IMG/VR virus record: IMGVR_UViG_3300032323_000426
Span: 1-41,997 of that record
Reading direction: 5' to 3' (one strand)
DNA: 41,997 bases
Origin: a virus
Below are positions 14,866-23,227 of this stretch, one piece after another; within the stretch, counting starts at the first letter, position 1; each line of letters begins with the position of its first letter. Position numbers and translations under genes: made by a program. Under the pieces are notes generated by a model. That model was not told the DNA's origin. It worked only from the letters and a program-made list of their open reading frames with translations, and did not search any database.

Positions 14866-15375
14866 TTAGGACTTAAATACGGGCTTGCCAAAGCCCACGA
14901 TAAATACTGGCAGTGACTTCTTTAATGTAGCGCCATTCTTCTTCTTGTATGCACGCTTTTTGAGGCAGACTTCTCCACCATTGCGCTGGTCGCCCTTCTT
15001 ATCTGGGCTGGTATTACCTTCGATACAAGTTATAGTTCCGTCTCCGTTGTCTCTAACCACGATTCCAACATGGCTAATGCGGTCAATACCATCGTTGGGA
15101 AAATCAAAGAAAACAATATCCCCAGGTAGTGGAGTCGCTTCATCTACTTTTTCCCAAGCACCTTTTTTAATGAACGCTTGCGCTCCCGCCAACGTGCTGA
15201 CCACATTAGGAATCTTAAGTCCCACTTCATTTGCACACCAATTCACAAACGAGCCACACCAAGGTAGGAAGTTAGCCTTAGTGAATGCTCCGTACTTTGT
15301 CTCGTTATCTTTTGGACCTTCAATGACACCGACTTCCGCACGTGCCACCTTAATAAAGTCATTACGTTGACCCAT
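14866..15375 (-). CDS. CHAP-domain endolysin
   Basis: 169 aa. The CHAP catalytic order is present: PWCGSFVNWC (Cys40), SHVGIVV (His102), CIEGNT (Glu119/Asn121). Such enzymes cut peptidoglycan peptide bonds at the end of infection. No separate wall-binding domain is visible; the basic C-terminus (KKRAYKKKNGATLKK) may aid binding. It has no signal peptide and so depends on a holin, several of which are adjacent. Confidence 0.9.
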   Translation of the reverse strand: MGQRNDFIKVARAEVGVIEGPKDNETKYGAFTKANFLPWCGSFVNWCANEVGLKIPNVVSTLAGAQAFIKKGAWEKVDEATPLPGDIVFFDFPNDGIDRISHVGIVVRDNGDGTITCIEGNTSPDKKGDQRNGGEVCLKKRAYKKKNGATLKKSLPVFIVGFGKPVFKS

Positions 15376-15617
15376 TAGTTACTCGCTTTCTTATCTACCT
15401 TAGCAAAGGCAGCGTTGATTTCTTCTGTAGTTAGGCTTCCATCTGCTAGGTAGAATCTTGCTAATGCCTCAACTACTCGTGCTGCGCCAAGCGCACCAGC
15501 GAGAACTGCTGCTTGCCATACTTCAATACCTACCAAAGAACCAGCGCCGATTACGCCGAGAGACTCGGCAGCAATGACAGCAAGTATGCGCATCATTACA
15601 TTCTTAAATGTATCCAT
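15375..15617 (-). CDS. Holin-like membrane protein
   Basis: 80 aa with two hydrophobic helices (ILAVIAAESLGVIGAGSLVGI and WQAAVLAGALGAARVVEALA) followed by LADGSLTTEEINAAFAKVD. This arrangement is common among holins of actinophages, placed directly before the endolysin. It overlaps the preceding gene by TAATG. Which of the nearby small membrane proteins is the true holin cannot be decided from sequence. Confidence 0.75.
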   Translation of the reverse strand: MDTFKNVMMRILAVIAAESLGVIGAGSLVGIEVWQAAVLAGALGAARVVEALARFYLADGSLTTEEINAAFAKVDKKASN

Positions 15618-15790
15618 TATTCATCGTCCTTTAGATTGCGTAGATTAAGTGTGACTGTCCAGATGACTAGACAAATCACGATTGCATAACCAACAACTGT
15701 CTTGGCAGAACCTTCAAGGACTACCCAAGCGACGAACATTCCAAGGAGTGTCCATAGTTGATTGGCAATATCTGATAGTAGTTTTTTCAT
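15617..15790 (-). CDS. Small two-helix membrane protein
   Basis: 57 aa, MKKLLSDIANQLWTLLG..., with two hydrophobic segments (LGMFVAWVVLEG; VVGYAIVICLVIWTVTL) and an acidic end (LKDDE). Both ends overlap neighbours by TAATG. It may be a second holin or an antiholin. No sequence family recognised. Confidence 0.7.
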   Translation of the reverse strand: MKKLLSDIANQLWTLLGMFVAWVVLEGSAKTVVGYAIVICLVIWTVTLNLRNLKDDE

Positions 15791-17145
15791 TATGGCTTTC
15801 TCCTATATGCTGCAGTCGCAGCAGCGCCTGCTGCTGCCTGTGTTGCTATACCACCTGCGATAATTGCAGATACGACTACGTCTTCTGCAGTCTCTCTTAC
15901 TTCTGGTGGAAGGTCCGCCCCTACATTTCCGATGGCTGCAAGTGCAGCACCTGGGTCTGTAAATAATTCTTGCAGCAATGCTGCTGGGTCTTGCAATAAA
16001 GCCACGGCGATTGCAACTTCTGCCGTTACTACTACCCCATTATCCAAAGTTACTGGTGTCTCAGGTGCTAAACTTTCTAGGTCTACGCTACCTACACTTG
16101 GGGGTTCATATGAAGTATCAATCGGAGATGCTGGCTCAGGTTCTACGGGTTGCTCTGTCTCGGTCACAAGAACTTCTTCAGTCTCTTCCTGAGAATCATC
16201 CTCAATTGGAATATCCTGTTCAATCTCTTCATCAACAGGTTGCTCAGGTTCTTCGACAGGCAACTGCTCTTCAACAATTTCTGGCTCTTCCACAATTTCA
16301 AGAGACTCTTCCACCACAACGGGCTCTTCTTCAACAACAGGTTCCTCTTCAACCACAGGCTCAGGTTCAACCACAGGTTCAGGCTCTGGAAGAGGCTGGG
16401 CAACAGGTTCAGGGACTGGTTGAGGCTGAGGCTCAGGTTGAGGTGCTGGCTGCGGAGCAGGTGCAGGAGTTGGTTCAGGTTCAGTTACCACAGGATGAGT
16501 GGGTACACTGGGTACAGATGGAGAAGGAGTAGGTTCAGATGGAACTGTATTTACTGATTGCGTTTCTACTGTTGGTGTCTCTACTGGCACTACAGGGGTT
16601 ACTGTTTCGACAGTGGCGGTCTGCGTTTCGTGAGCGTCATGAGCAGGTGCTGTTGTTGTGTCAGGAAGTGGTGCGGTTGCAGTCGGAGAATCAACGACTG
16701 CAGTTGGAGAATCAACGACTGAAGGCGAAGGAGACGGAGATGGTTCGGGTTCGGCTTCAGGAGTTGGGCTAGGTGATGGAGTTGGTTCAGGGGTTGGTGT
16801 TGGGCTTGGCGTTGGTTCTGGTAATACGCCGTTATAATAACCCAAGGTAGTATCACTAAGATTATCACTAATGTAAGTTGTGAATCCTTGTGCGTATCCG
16901 CCTTCACAGAACAACCTAGGAATATATCCTCTGCCATTAAAGAACTGAGCACTGTTGTCCCATCCGATTTGAAAGGACTGTTGAGTTTCGTCTTGCCTAG
17001 CACACACAACAGTAGCGTTAGCCTGTGCTGCTTGTGAAACAGGACTCCAAAAGAATGAAGTGCCTAATACAATAAAAAATACTGCGTACTTACTTAGTCT
17101 TACTCTCGCAGAGTAGGATGTAAATCTGGTCAACGCGTTGTTCAA
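15790..17145 (-). CDS. Secreted Pro/Glu-rich protein with C-terminal anchor
   Basis: 451 aa from a TTG start. Residues 1-42 look like a signal peptide (SKYAVFFIVLGTSFFWSPVSQAAQA). A small domain of about 65 aa with two Cys (48, 80) follows. Residues 108 to about 345 are a Pro/Thr/Ser then Pro/Glu/Val repeat spacer (PTPSPTPTPEP; EPVVEEEPVVEEEP). The C-terminus is hydrophobic and ends in AYRRKP, like a membrane stop. The protein would span the host wall, anchored in the membrane. This is unusual beside lysis genes: superinfection exclusion, a wall-spanning lysis factor or a virion spike are options. It overlaps the upstream gene by 56 bases. Confidence 0.75.
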   Translation of the reverse strand: MNNALTRFTSYSARVRLSKYAVFFIVLGTSFFWSPVSQAAQANATVVCARQDETQQSFQIGWDNSAQFFNGRGYIPRLFCEGGYAQGFTTYISDNLSDTTLGYYNGVLPEPTPSPTPTPEPTPSPSPTPEAEPEPSPSPSPSVVDSPTAVVDSPTATAPLPDTTTAPAHDAHETQTATVETVTPVVPVETPTVETQSVNTVPSEPTPSPSVPSVPTHPVVTEPEPTPAPAPQPAPQPEPQPQPVPEPVAQPLPEPEPVVEPEPVVEEEPVVEEEPVVVEESLEIVEEPEIVEEQLPVEEPEQPVDEEIEQDIPIEDDSQEETEEVLVTETEQPVEPEPASPIDTSYEPPSVGSVDLESLAPETPVTLDNGVVVTAEVAIAVALLQDPAALLQELFTDPGAALAAIGNVGADLPPEVRETAEDVVVSAIIAGGIATQAAAGAAATAAYRRKP

Positions 17146-17314
17146 CTCGGTCCAATCGTTCGGTGTTGATATTAACTGCGTCCCTCATACTGCTACCTGA
17201 ATTTGGTTTTAACTCACTCAGATAGTGTTTAACTAACCAGCGGACGGCGGCAGAAAAGCCGCCTAGTAAAGTCATTATGGCTACAGCAAAGCCAGCCCAT
17301 TCTGTGGGTGTCAT
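17090..17314 (-). CDS. Small membrane protein with coiled-coil end (DUF2746-like)
   Basis: 74 aa. TPTEWAGFAVAIMTLLGGFSAAVRWLV forms one membrane helix, then a short linker and a predicted coiled coil (NINTERLDRVEQRVDQIYILL). This topology is found in actinophage DUF2746-type proteins near lysis genes. A holin or holin-partner role is plausible. It starts one base into the stop of the tail protein gene. Confidence 0.7.
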   Translation of the reverse strand: MTPTEWAGFAVAIMTLLGGFSAAVRWLVKHYLSELKPNSGSSMRDAVNINTERLDRVEQRVDQIYILLCESKTK

Positions 17315-19326
17315 TATACTGTCCTCACCACAATCGTTAAGATTCCACCATAACCATTGAACTTATCTGGTGGGGTTGTTCTCTTAAATGAAATGCCTTC
17401 GATTTGTACTTGGCGTAGTTCTTGTGTATTTAAATCCTGCCACAATACTACGTCTCCGCTTTCTTCAATTGCTTCTAACTGCAGCAGGCGCTCATGCGCT
17501 CTACCTTTATAGCCAGTAGTCACACCATTGCGGTCTGTCTCTGTGTCAAAGCAATAAACAGGGAACTGAATGATTCGCTGACGTGGCGTAGCAATAGTAG
17601 CCTTAGCCTGATAGCCTTTGAATATGGGACCAGTTGAAGTTGTAGTTGCATCACGCACAAACAAAAACTTGTAGGCAATATATTCACGGGCAGTAGATGG
17701 CTGGTTAGTTCCTACCTCAACCTCTGGTACTTGTGAGTCGTATGTAATGTGGTCATACTCTGTGCCATCAATATCAATAGTAAGCAAACCTAGTGACCCT
17801 TTAGAGAAATCACCGCGCCCGATAAGGCGCTTAAAGTTCTTAGGTTCTAGTGTTCCATAACGGATATTACCTGTAGTTAGGTAGCCAGTTGGACGCAAGA
17901 CAGTTGCTGATTCAAGATAGATAGCACCATCAGTTGTCTCATGCGCTGTGCAGAAAGCAAGACGATTAGTTGTTCCTATAAATGCAACACCAGTTGTGTA
18001 ATGCTCTGCAGTTTGAGTTACCTGCAAATCATTTGCATATGCCATGCGTAATGTACTAAGTTCATTATCTAAATCAACACGAATAAGACCAGCATCTAGT
18101 GTGCCAATGCCTGAGGCTGCCCATACAAATCGGTCACGAGCAGCAAAGTCATAGACTGGCTGGCTTGTTTCTACGATAAGTGGACCATAATCTAACGACC
18201 CATCTTGGTCGTTGACTAGCGCAACGCGCATACCCTTGCTTGTGCCAATGCACATATATCCTAAATAGTAATATATCTTTTCAATTATTTCACCTGCTGG
18301 TAATTCAGCAGCAACTATGGCTGATGTGAGTGTCGGCATGACACCAGAGGTATTTAGTGTATACTTCTGTATAGTAGAATAGATACCAGAATGTCCCGCC
18401 GTGTAAATGGCGGGTCCTGAAGCAGCGACAGATGTGTAGTGATAGTTAGTATTAGGATTTATATATACAGGAGTTGGCAGTGATGTAGCAGTTGTTGCTA
18501 ATTCATAAACCCTATTATTAACACACAATATGATGCGGTCTTTAATAAACTCCATAGTGGCATATTGAATTTCAATGTCACCACTTTGAAACATCTGTGT
18601 AACATCACCTGTTGCGGATGGGTTAGATGAACCAGTAGTTGAGTCACCACTTAATGGCTTCTTAAACATAGTAAGGCGTTGGTTTCCGCCTGATGTTTTA
18701 TTAGTTACCCAGTAAGCATTGACTCCGTCATCACAAATAGCGTGTACTTTGCGGTCAGTGCCAGAAATGTAATCAATAAAGTGGGTTACAGTTCCGTTAG
18801 CAGAAATCTTGTCTACGTCAAACTCATCATGTAGTAAAACACCATCTGTGCTGCTCCATTGAATTGACCGAACATGTTGGTTAACATGTTGATGGTCTGT
18901 ACCTACAATTGGACCAGTAGTTTGATGTGTATTAACTACATCTTTAAGTAAAGTTACTTGTCCCTTAGTCCAAACATCTACACCTTGACTGTCGGCAAAA
19001 CGATACTGTCCTGCTTCATCATTAGTGGCAGGGTCAAAAAACTTAATGCCAGTGCCACCATGAAAAGACATTTGTGAGCGTAGCCACCAACCAGTAAGCG
19101 ACTGCTCACCAGGCTCATTGCCATTATCAAACTGGTCTTTACGAAATGGTGCAGTCTGGCGAGTAGCCTCATCTTTATCTGAGATTGCAGATATAAACGG
19201 CATACCACCAACGGCTGTATCGTAAGAGATATTAGTGTTCTGCCAGACAGCATCTGTAGAAACAATACCAATGTCAGTTGTTAAGTCGTAAACTCCACCA
19301 CCGTCTGTTATGTCGCGACCAGCCAC
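17314..19326 (-). CDS. Minor tail protein
   Basis: 670 aa from a GTG start with AAGGAG upstream. Its N-terminal third has the string PGEQSLTGWWLRSQMSFHGG leading into GIKFFDP, which I associate with minor tail proteins of actinophages. The rest consists of short beta-rich units (IRLxxAxxDRFVWAASGIGT, IYTAGHSGIYSTI) suggesting a propeller. The C-terminus (FKRTTPPDKFNGYGGILTIVVRTV) may be an assembly domain. Likely part of the tail tip or hub, contacting the fibre proteins coded upstream. Confidence 0.75.
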   Translation of the reverse strand: MAGRDITDGGGVYDLTTDIGIVSTDAVWQNTNISYDTAVGGMPFISAISDKDEATRQTAPFRKDQFDNGNEPGEQSLTGWWLRSQMSFHGGTGIKFFDPATNDEAGQYRFADSQGVDVWTKGQVTLLKDVVNTHQTTGPIVGTDHQHVNQHVRSIQWSSTDGVLLHDEFDVDKISANGTVTHFIDYISGTDRKVHAICDDGVNAYWVTNKTSGGNQRLTMFKKPLSGDSTTGSSNPSATGDVTQMFQSGDIEIQYATMEFIKDRIILCVNNRVYELATTATSLPTPVYINPNTNYHYTSVAASGPAIYTAGHSGIYSTIQKYTLNTSGVMPTLTSAIVAAELPAGEIIEKIYYYLGYMCIGTSKGMRVALVNDQDGSLDYGPLIVETSQPVYDFAARDRFVWAASGIGTLDAGLIRVDLDNELSTLRMAYANDLQVTQTAEHYTTGVAFIGTTNRLAFCTAHETTDGAIYLESATVLRPTGYLTTGNIRYGTLEPKNFKRLIGRGDFSKGSLGLLTIDIDGTEYDHITYDSQVPEVEVGTNQPSTAREYIAYKFLFVRDATTTSTGPIFKGYQAKATIATPRQRIIQFPVYCFDTETDRNGVTTGYKGRAHERLLQLEAIEESGDVVLWQDLNTQELRQVQIEGISFKRTTPPDKFNGYGGILTIVVRTV

Positions 19327-19383
19327 GTTACTCCTTAAATAGAAAAATTAATGGGCAGTTTCCGTCCATACCCAGGGAACTTA

Positions 19384-19617
19384 TTACTTAGATAGTGCAG
19401 CGATTTCGTCAGCAGTCAAACCAAGTGCCGCTAACTTTGCTTCGGCTGATGCCTTAGCCTCTGCCGCAGCCTGTGCTGCTGCATCTTCTTCTGCCTTGCG
19501 AGCAGCGTATGCTGCTGCGTCGGCTTCGCGCTGTGCAATCTCTTCTGCTGTTAGAGGGCGTTCAATAACTTCCCCTGTTTCGCAGTTAACTTCGATTGCT
19601 GTCAGTGTATCTGTCAT
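19384..19617 (-). CDS. Small Ala/Glu-rich coiled-coil protein
   Basis: 77 aa. It begins with a beta-like part (VNCETGEVIERPLTAEEIAQRE) and continues as a long Ala/Glu helix (AARKAEEDAAAQAAAEAKASAEAKL), ending LGLTADEIAALSK. Similar short proteins accompany phage tail fibre genes and may act in fibre assembly. AAGGAG ribosome site. Confidence 0.7.
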   Translation of the reverse strand: MTDTLTAIEVNCETGEVIERPLTAEEIAQREADAAAYAARKAEEDAAAQAAAEAKASAEAKLAALGLTADEIAALSK

Positions 19618-19632
19618 TGTATTGCTCCTTCG

Positions 19633-20157
19633 TTATTGTTTGACTATGCCGTATAAATAGGCAGTTGAGTTTTGAACAAAATTAGTACCTGAGCCTGAAT
19701 ACTCTGAAATAGTAATACTAGTAATTGCTGCTGTATTAGACCATAATCCAGTATAAATTGCTGCATAACTTGTTGTAGCATTATTTTCGGTAACAGAATC
19801 AGATGAAAAAGATTTGTTATTAGAGCCAGCATAGTTTGGTATATAAGTTTCAAAGTTGTTAAAAGTGCTTGCTGTATAAGTGCTAGATTGAGCAAAAGCA
19901 ATACGAGCAAATGTTTCGGATGAACCACCATAAGTTCCCACCGACGCGCCATCACCAAGCAAAAGTTTTCGTGAATAACCACTACTTGAACCGTTGAATC
20001 TTATTCCTATCTGACTGCCATCGGCGCTTCCATTTTGTCTAGTTGATAGTTTTAAGACCAAATCTGTGTAAGTGCTAGGGATGCTTGTAAAATCAATCGT
20101 GTTTGCGCCACCTACTCCAACGGTTACTGCGCTAATAAGTGTCATTGTATTTGGCAT
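19633..20157 (-). CDS. Tail-tip-like protein, type A, copy 2
   Basis: 174 aa of beta-rich sequence with the family signature FTSIPSTYTDLVLKL near residue 25 and a C-terminal AYLYGI. Type A features are FNGSSSGYSRKLLLGD, YIPNYAGSNNKSFSSDS and WSNTAAITSI. Its closest relative in the genome is the type A protein at 21300-21779. These proteins presumably decorate the tail and may bind the host surface. Last gene of the second C-B-A cassette. Confidence 0.7.
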   Translation of the reverse strand: MPNTMTLISAVTVGVGGANTIDFTSIPSTYTDLVLKLSTRQNGSADGSQIGIRFNGSSSGYSRKLLLGDGASVGTYGGSSETFARIAFAQSSTYTASTFNNFETYIPNYAGSNNKSFSSDSVTENNATTSYAAIYTGLWSNTAAITSITISEYSGSGTNFVQNSTAYLYGIVKQ

Positions 20158-20166
20158 AGTTGCTCC

Positions 20167-20667
20167 TTAAGCAGCAGTGATTCCGTATAGTGTAAAGGTA
20201 GAGCCAGCAGAAAATGGGTCCCCAAGGCTAAATGCTCTAATTTGATTAATTGCTGAAGTGCTATTCCAAATACCTGCTACCATAACAGGTGCACCTGCAG
20301 GGTCATTATATCTATTAAGCATAGTCTTTTTTGTAGTTGTACTTGAATAACTTTGCAAACTCATATTCCACATCATTTGTATATTAGATGTTCCTGAATA
20401 GCCTGCATAAATTCCATTGTCGTTAGTACCGTTTGTTGATAAAGCGCTTGTACCATTACCATACGTATAAGTATAAGAGTAATTTGAGCCTGTGTCTATT
20501 GACCCATTACCAACTCGAATTTTTAGTGAGTTATTAGCAGGTAATCCAAAATTTGCAACAAGAATTAAATCGGTATAAGTGCTAGGAATTGAAGTAAAGG
20601 TTTGAGATGCTGATGTACCATCGGCGGTAATCGTTGCAATAGTTGAGTATGTGTTTCCTGCTGGCAT
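20167..20667 (-). CDS. Tail-tip-like protein, type B, copy 2
   Basis: 166 aa. It shares FTSIPSTYTDLILV with its neighbours. Type B features are DTGSNYSYTYTYGNG, SYSSTTTKKTMLNRYN and the end AGSTFTLYGI. The counterpart is 21788-22294. All-beta and Ser/Thr/Asn-rich, typical of receptor-binding or virion surface proteins. Middle gene of the second cassette. Confidence 0.7.
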   Translation of the reverse strand: MPAGNTYSTIATITADGTSASQTFTSIPSTYTDLILVANFGLPANNSLKIRVGNGSIDTGSNYSYTYTYGNGTSALSTNGTNDNGIYAGYSGTSNIQMMWNMSLQSYSSTTTKKTMLNRYNDPAGAPVMVAGIWNSTSAINQIRAFSLGDPFSAGSTFTLYGITAA

Positions 20668-20670
20668 TTG

Positions 20671-21291
20671 TTACCCCTTAATTCCGTATAGTGCGAACGA
20701 CCCTGAAGTAAAGTTTCCACCTAATTCAGTTGATAATGTAATAGAAGAAATTGCATCTGCGCTATTCATCCAAACACCAGAAGACAAAGTTGTTGCGCCA
20801 TACACGGTCCCAGATAAAGCAGCAGTTGGATGAACTCCAGCCAAGGTTCTTATGGTTTTATTTTTATTGGCAGAAGTGTAGTCAAGAATGTCGCTTACAA
20901 ATATTCCTGACGTGTCTGTTCCTGCAATACTTGTACCAATCTGACCAATAAGCATATACGAAGATGGGGTTCCAGGTGTAAATGAGTAAGGACTACCACC
21001 ATCGCCACCTAGTTGGTGGGTTGCGTAGTTATTACCCGAATCGGAATTTAAGCGTATACGTACTTGCTCAACCGAATAATTAGTTCGATTTGTTCTGCCT
21101 ATTGCTCTAATTTGTAGATGCTTATAAGTGGATGGAATAGAACTAAATGTAACGGTTGATTGACTTCCTGTAAGTGTTACAGTAGAAATAGAATCATACG
21201 CAGTAGGCGAATAGACTGCACTCTGGTCCCAGACCTTGCTTCGCTTAACGCCAGTAGAGATACTGGCTGTTCGTAGACTTCGGATTCCCAT
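20671..21291 (-). CDS. Tail-tip-like protein, type C, copy 2
   Basis: 206 aa, longest of the set because of an extra N-terminal segment (MGIRSLRTASISTGVKRSKVWDQSAVYS). It shares FSSIPSTYKHLQIRA, DYTSANKNKTIRTL and FALYGIKG with the type C protein at 22294-22872. The N-terminal extension may be the virion-binding part. First gene of the second cassette. Confidence 0.7.
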   Translation of the reverse strand: MGIRSLRTASISTGVKRSKVWDQSAVYSPTAYDSISTVTLTGSQSTVTFSSIPSTYKHLQIRAIGRTNRTNYSVEQVRIRLNSDSGNNYATHQLGGDGGSPYSFTPGTPSSYMLIGQIGTSIAGTDTSGIFVSDILDYTSANKNKTIRTLAGVHPTAALSGTVYGATTLSSGVWMNSADAISSITLSTELGGNFTSGSFALYGIKG

Positions 21292-21299
21292 AGTGTGTC

Positions 21300-21779
21300 C
21301 TAACTCTTGCTAATTCCATAAAGGAATGCTGATGAATTTGCGACCCATTCGCCGCCTTGACCAGTGTCAAATGAAATTGTTGTAATAGCAGATGTTACGT
21401 TTGAGGTTCCACACCCCATAGCAAAGTATTGGTCTCCAAAACTTTCAATTGAAACGCTCTTATAACTGCTGCTTGTATAGTTAGGTATATAAATAGTATT
21501 GCTGGAAAATGTATTTGCCACCCCATTGGCAGCAGGTACGTCATAAGTAGTTATGTTTACCCCGCCACCAAGATAATCGCCGAAATGGTTTCTATCACTA
21601 TAACCGCTAGAAGCGCCATTAAATGTCATTTGAAGAACGCGTCTATCATATGCGTTACTTCTCCTTAATGAAAGGTCAATGCGCAAATCGGTGTATGTTG
21701 ATGGAATAGAGGAAAAAGTTATTGTTGACGCATTACCGCTAAGTACAACCTGACCAATGCATTCATATTTTTTTGGCAT
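21300..21779 (-). CDS. Tail-tip-like protein, type A, copy 1
   Basis: 159 aa with FSSIPSTYTDLRIDLSL, FNGASSGYSDRNHFGD, YIPNYTSSSYKSVSIES and a C-terminal AFLYGI. It pairs with 19633-20157 by these motifs. Ser/Asn-rich beta structure. Third gene of the first cassette, with a GGGGATAAT spacer carrying the ribosome site. Confidence 0.7.
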   Translation of the reverse strand: MPKKYECIGQVVLSGNASTITFSSIPSTYTDLRIDLSLRRSNAYDRRVLQMTFNGASSGYSDRNHFGDYLGGGVNITTYDVPAANGVANTFSSNTIYIPNYTSSSYKSVSIESFGDQYFAMGCGTSNVTSAITTISFDTGQGGEWVANSSAFLYGISKS

Positions 21780-21787
21780 ATTATCCC

Positions 21788-22294
21788 CTAGAGTATTCCG
21801 TAAAGAGTAAAGGTTGAACCAGAAGAGTAATTTCCAGTATTAAGAAAACAAGTTACGGAAGTAATTGCAGATGCTGAGCGGTAAAGACCAGCACCTTCAA
21901 AAATTTCCTGTACCGCTCCATTAGCGTTAGCGCTAAGATTTACTCTAGAAATTGTTGTTTTATGATTTGTAGTACTAGAATAGTTTTGAATATGAGTAAT
22001 AATATTTGAGTTACCCATAAAAGAACTTGTTCCGTGTAAAATAAATGTTGCATTAGATTGTCTTCCAACAGTCATTGCGTTATAATAGTATTGATAAGTA
22101 GTGCTATAATTACTTCCAGTATCAGCATTAAGCCTTAGATTTGAATAAGCATACGTTGCAGTCGGGTCTCCTGGCAGTGACTGCACCAATACTAAATCTT
22201 TGTAGGTATTAGGAATACTTGAAAAAGTAACTGTTCCAGTAGACGTTCCACTAACTGTGTTAGTTGCAATAGGTTCATATGTTGAAGTAGGCAT
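21788..22294 (-). CDS. Tail-tip-like protein, type B, copy 1
   Basis: 168 aa with FSSIPNTYKDLVLV, DTGSNYSTTYQYYYN, YSSTTNHKTTISRVN and SGSTFTLYGI. It pairs with 20167-20667. Its start overlaps the upstream type C stop by TAATG, so these two are coupled. Middle gene of the first cassette. Confidence 0.7.
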   Translation of the reverse strand: MPTSTYEPIATNTVSGTSTGTVTFSSIPNTYKDLVLVQSLPGDPTATYAYSNLRLNADTGSNYSTTYQYYYNAMTVGRQSNATFILHGTSSFMGNSNIITHIQNYSSTTNHKTTISRVNLSANANGAVQEIFEGAGLYRSASAITSVTCFLNTGNYSSGSTFTLYGIL

Positions 22295-22872
22295 TATGAT
22301 GTTCCCTTAATTCCGTAAATTGCAAAAGTTGAGTTGGCGCCAAAAGAACCATATAGACCGACTTCAGTAATAGCACCCGTTTGATAAAAACTTCCTACGT
22401 GAAAACCAGTATTGCCAGAACCGTTTCTATCAGTTCCCCACAAGGCACGAATGTTTTTGTTTTTAGCGGCACTAGTATAATCAACATAGTCAATTATTGA
22501 TGAGAGTATACCGTCACCTTCTATTAAAGAAGTATAGGTATACCCAGCCTCTCCAGCGCCAAAATTCATACTTGAACCAGTTGAACCATTTGTATATGTT
22601 CCCCTGGAAGTGTAATTTGCTGCTGTTGTATTACCATTAATTCTTGTAATAAGCCACCAGGCTCCAGTGCCATTCATAGTTGCTCGAACTTGAAGATGCT
22701 TATATGTTTGGGGAATACTTGAAAAAAGTACTGTATTTGTAGATGAACTTAAAGTAGTTCTTGTTATAAGTTCATAGTCAGAACTAGATACTGCGCTGGT
22801 TCCATCCCATAGGTCTTGAAACTTTGGCAATCCTTGTGCCAAAGTAGATGTCTTAAATCTACTGATTGCCAT
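22294..22872 (-). CDS. Tail-tip-like protein, type C, copy 1
   Basis: 192 aa with the extended N-terminus MAISRFKTSTLAQGLPKF leading into a WDGTSAVSSSDYEL stretch, FSSIPQTYKHLQVRA, DYTSAAKNKNIRAL and FAIYGIKG. It pairs with 20671-21291. AGGAGGATACA is a strong ribosome site. First gene of the first cassette. Confidence 0.7.
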   Translation of the reverse strand: MAISRFKTSTLAQGLPKFQDLWDGTSAVSSSDYELITRTTLSSSTNTVLFSSIPQTYKHLQVRATMNGTGAWWLITRINGNTTAANYTSRGTYTNGSTGSSMNFGAGEAGYTYTSLIEGDGILSSIIDYVDYTSAAKNKNIRALWGTDRNGSGNTGFHVGSFYQTGAITEVGLYGSFGANSTFAIYGIKGTS

Positions 22873-22884
22873 TGTATCCTCCTA

Positions 22885-23214
22885 TTAAGAAATTTCTGAG
22901 CCGTATGCGTGGAATGAAAGTGTTGCAGATGAAGCGTAGACTGTTACTACGTCAGTTGTTGCAAGTGTCAATCCAAGTGTAATTGCTGTTGTATCGTTTG
23001 CTGCAAGTGCTACGTCATAAGCAACATAGTGAACTGCTGCTAGGGTTGCTCCTGCTGGGCGTACTGCAATACGGAATGAAGCAGCAGATGCTGCCTGATT
23101 ACATACTGTAATAGTTGATACTACGGTTGATGTTGCAGATGGTACTGTGTATAGAGTTGTTGCGGTTGTAGCACTTGGGTTGGACTGCGCTAGCACCTTG
23201 TATGTTGTTGGCAT
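22885..23214 (-). CDS. Small beta-rich virion protein
   Basis: 109 aa: YKVLAQSNPSATTATTLYTV, STVVSTITVCNQAASAASFRIAV, and VVTVYASSATLSFHAYG. Ala/Thr/Val-rich strands like those of phage fibre-associated or decoration proteins. It sits between the fibre and the six paralogues. AGGAGAAATAA ribosome site. Confidence 0.65.
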   Translation of the reverse strand: MPTTYKVLAQSNPSATTATTLYTVPSATSTVVSTITVCNQAASAASFRIAVRPAGATLAAVHYVAYDVALAANDTTAITLGLTLATTDVVTVYASSATLSFHAYGSEIS

Positions 23215-23227
23215 TTATTTCTCCTAG

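Noticed and set aside
15932-16772. Several plus-strand open frames opposite the Pro/Glu-rich protein gene
   Set aside because: They are Leu/Gln or Arg/Phe/Leu filler produced by the repeats on the other strand.
16160-16810. CRISPR-like or tandem DNA repeats
   Set aside because: The repetition comes from coding for Pro/Glu/Val-rich protein; there are no spacers or constant repeat unit.
19340-19380. Terminator before the 670-aa tail protein gene
   Set aside because: The stem is only about 4 bp, so it is too weak to call despite a nearby T run.
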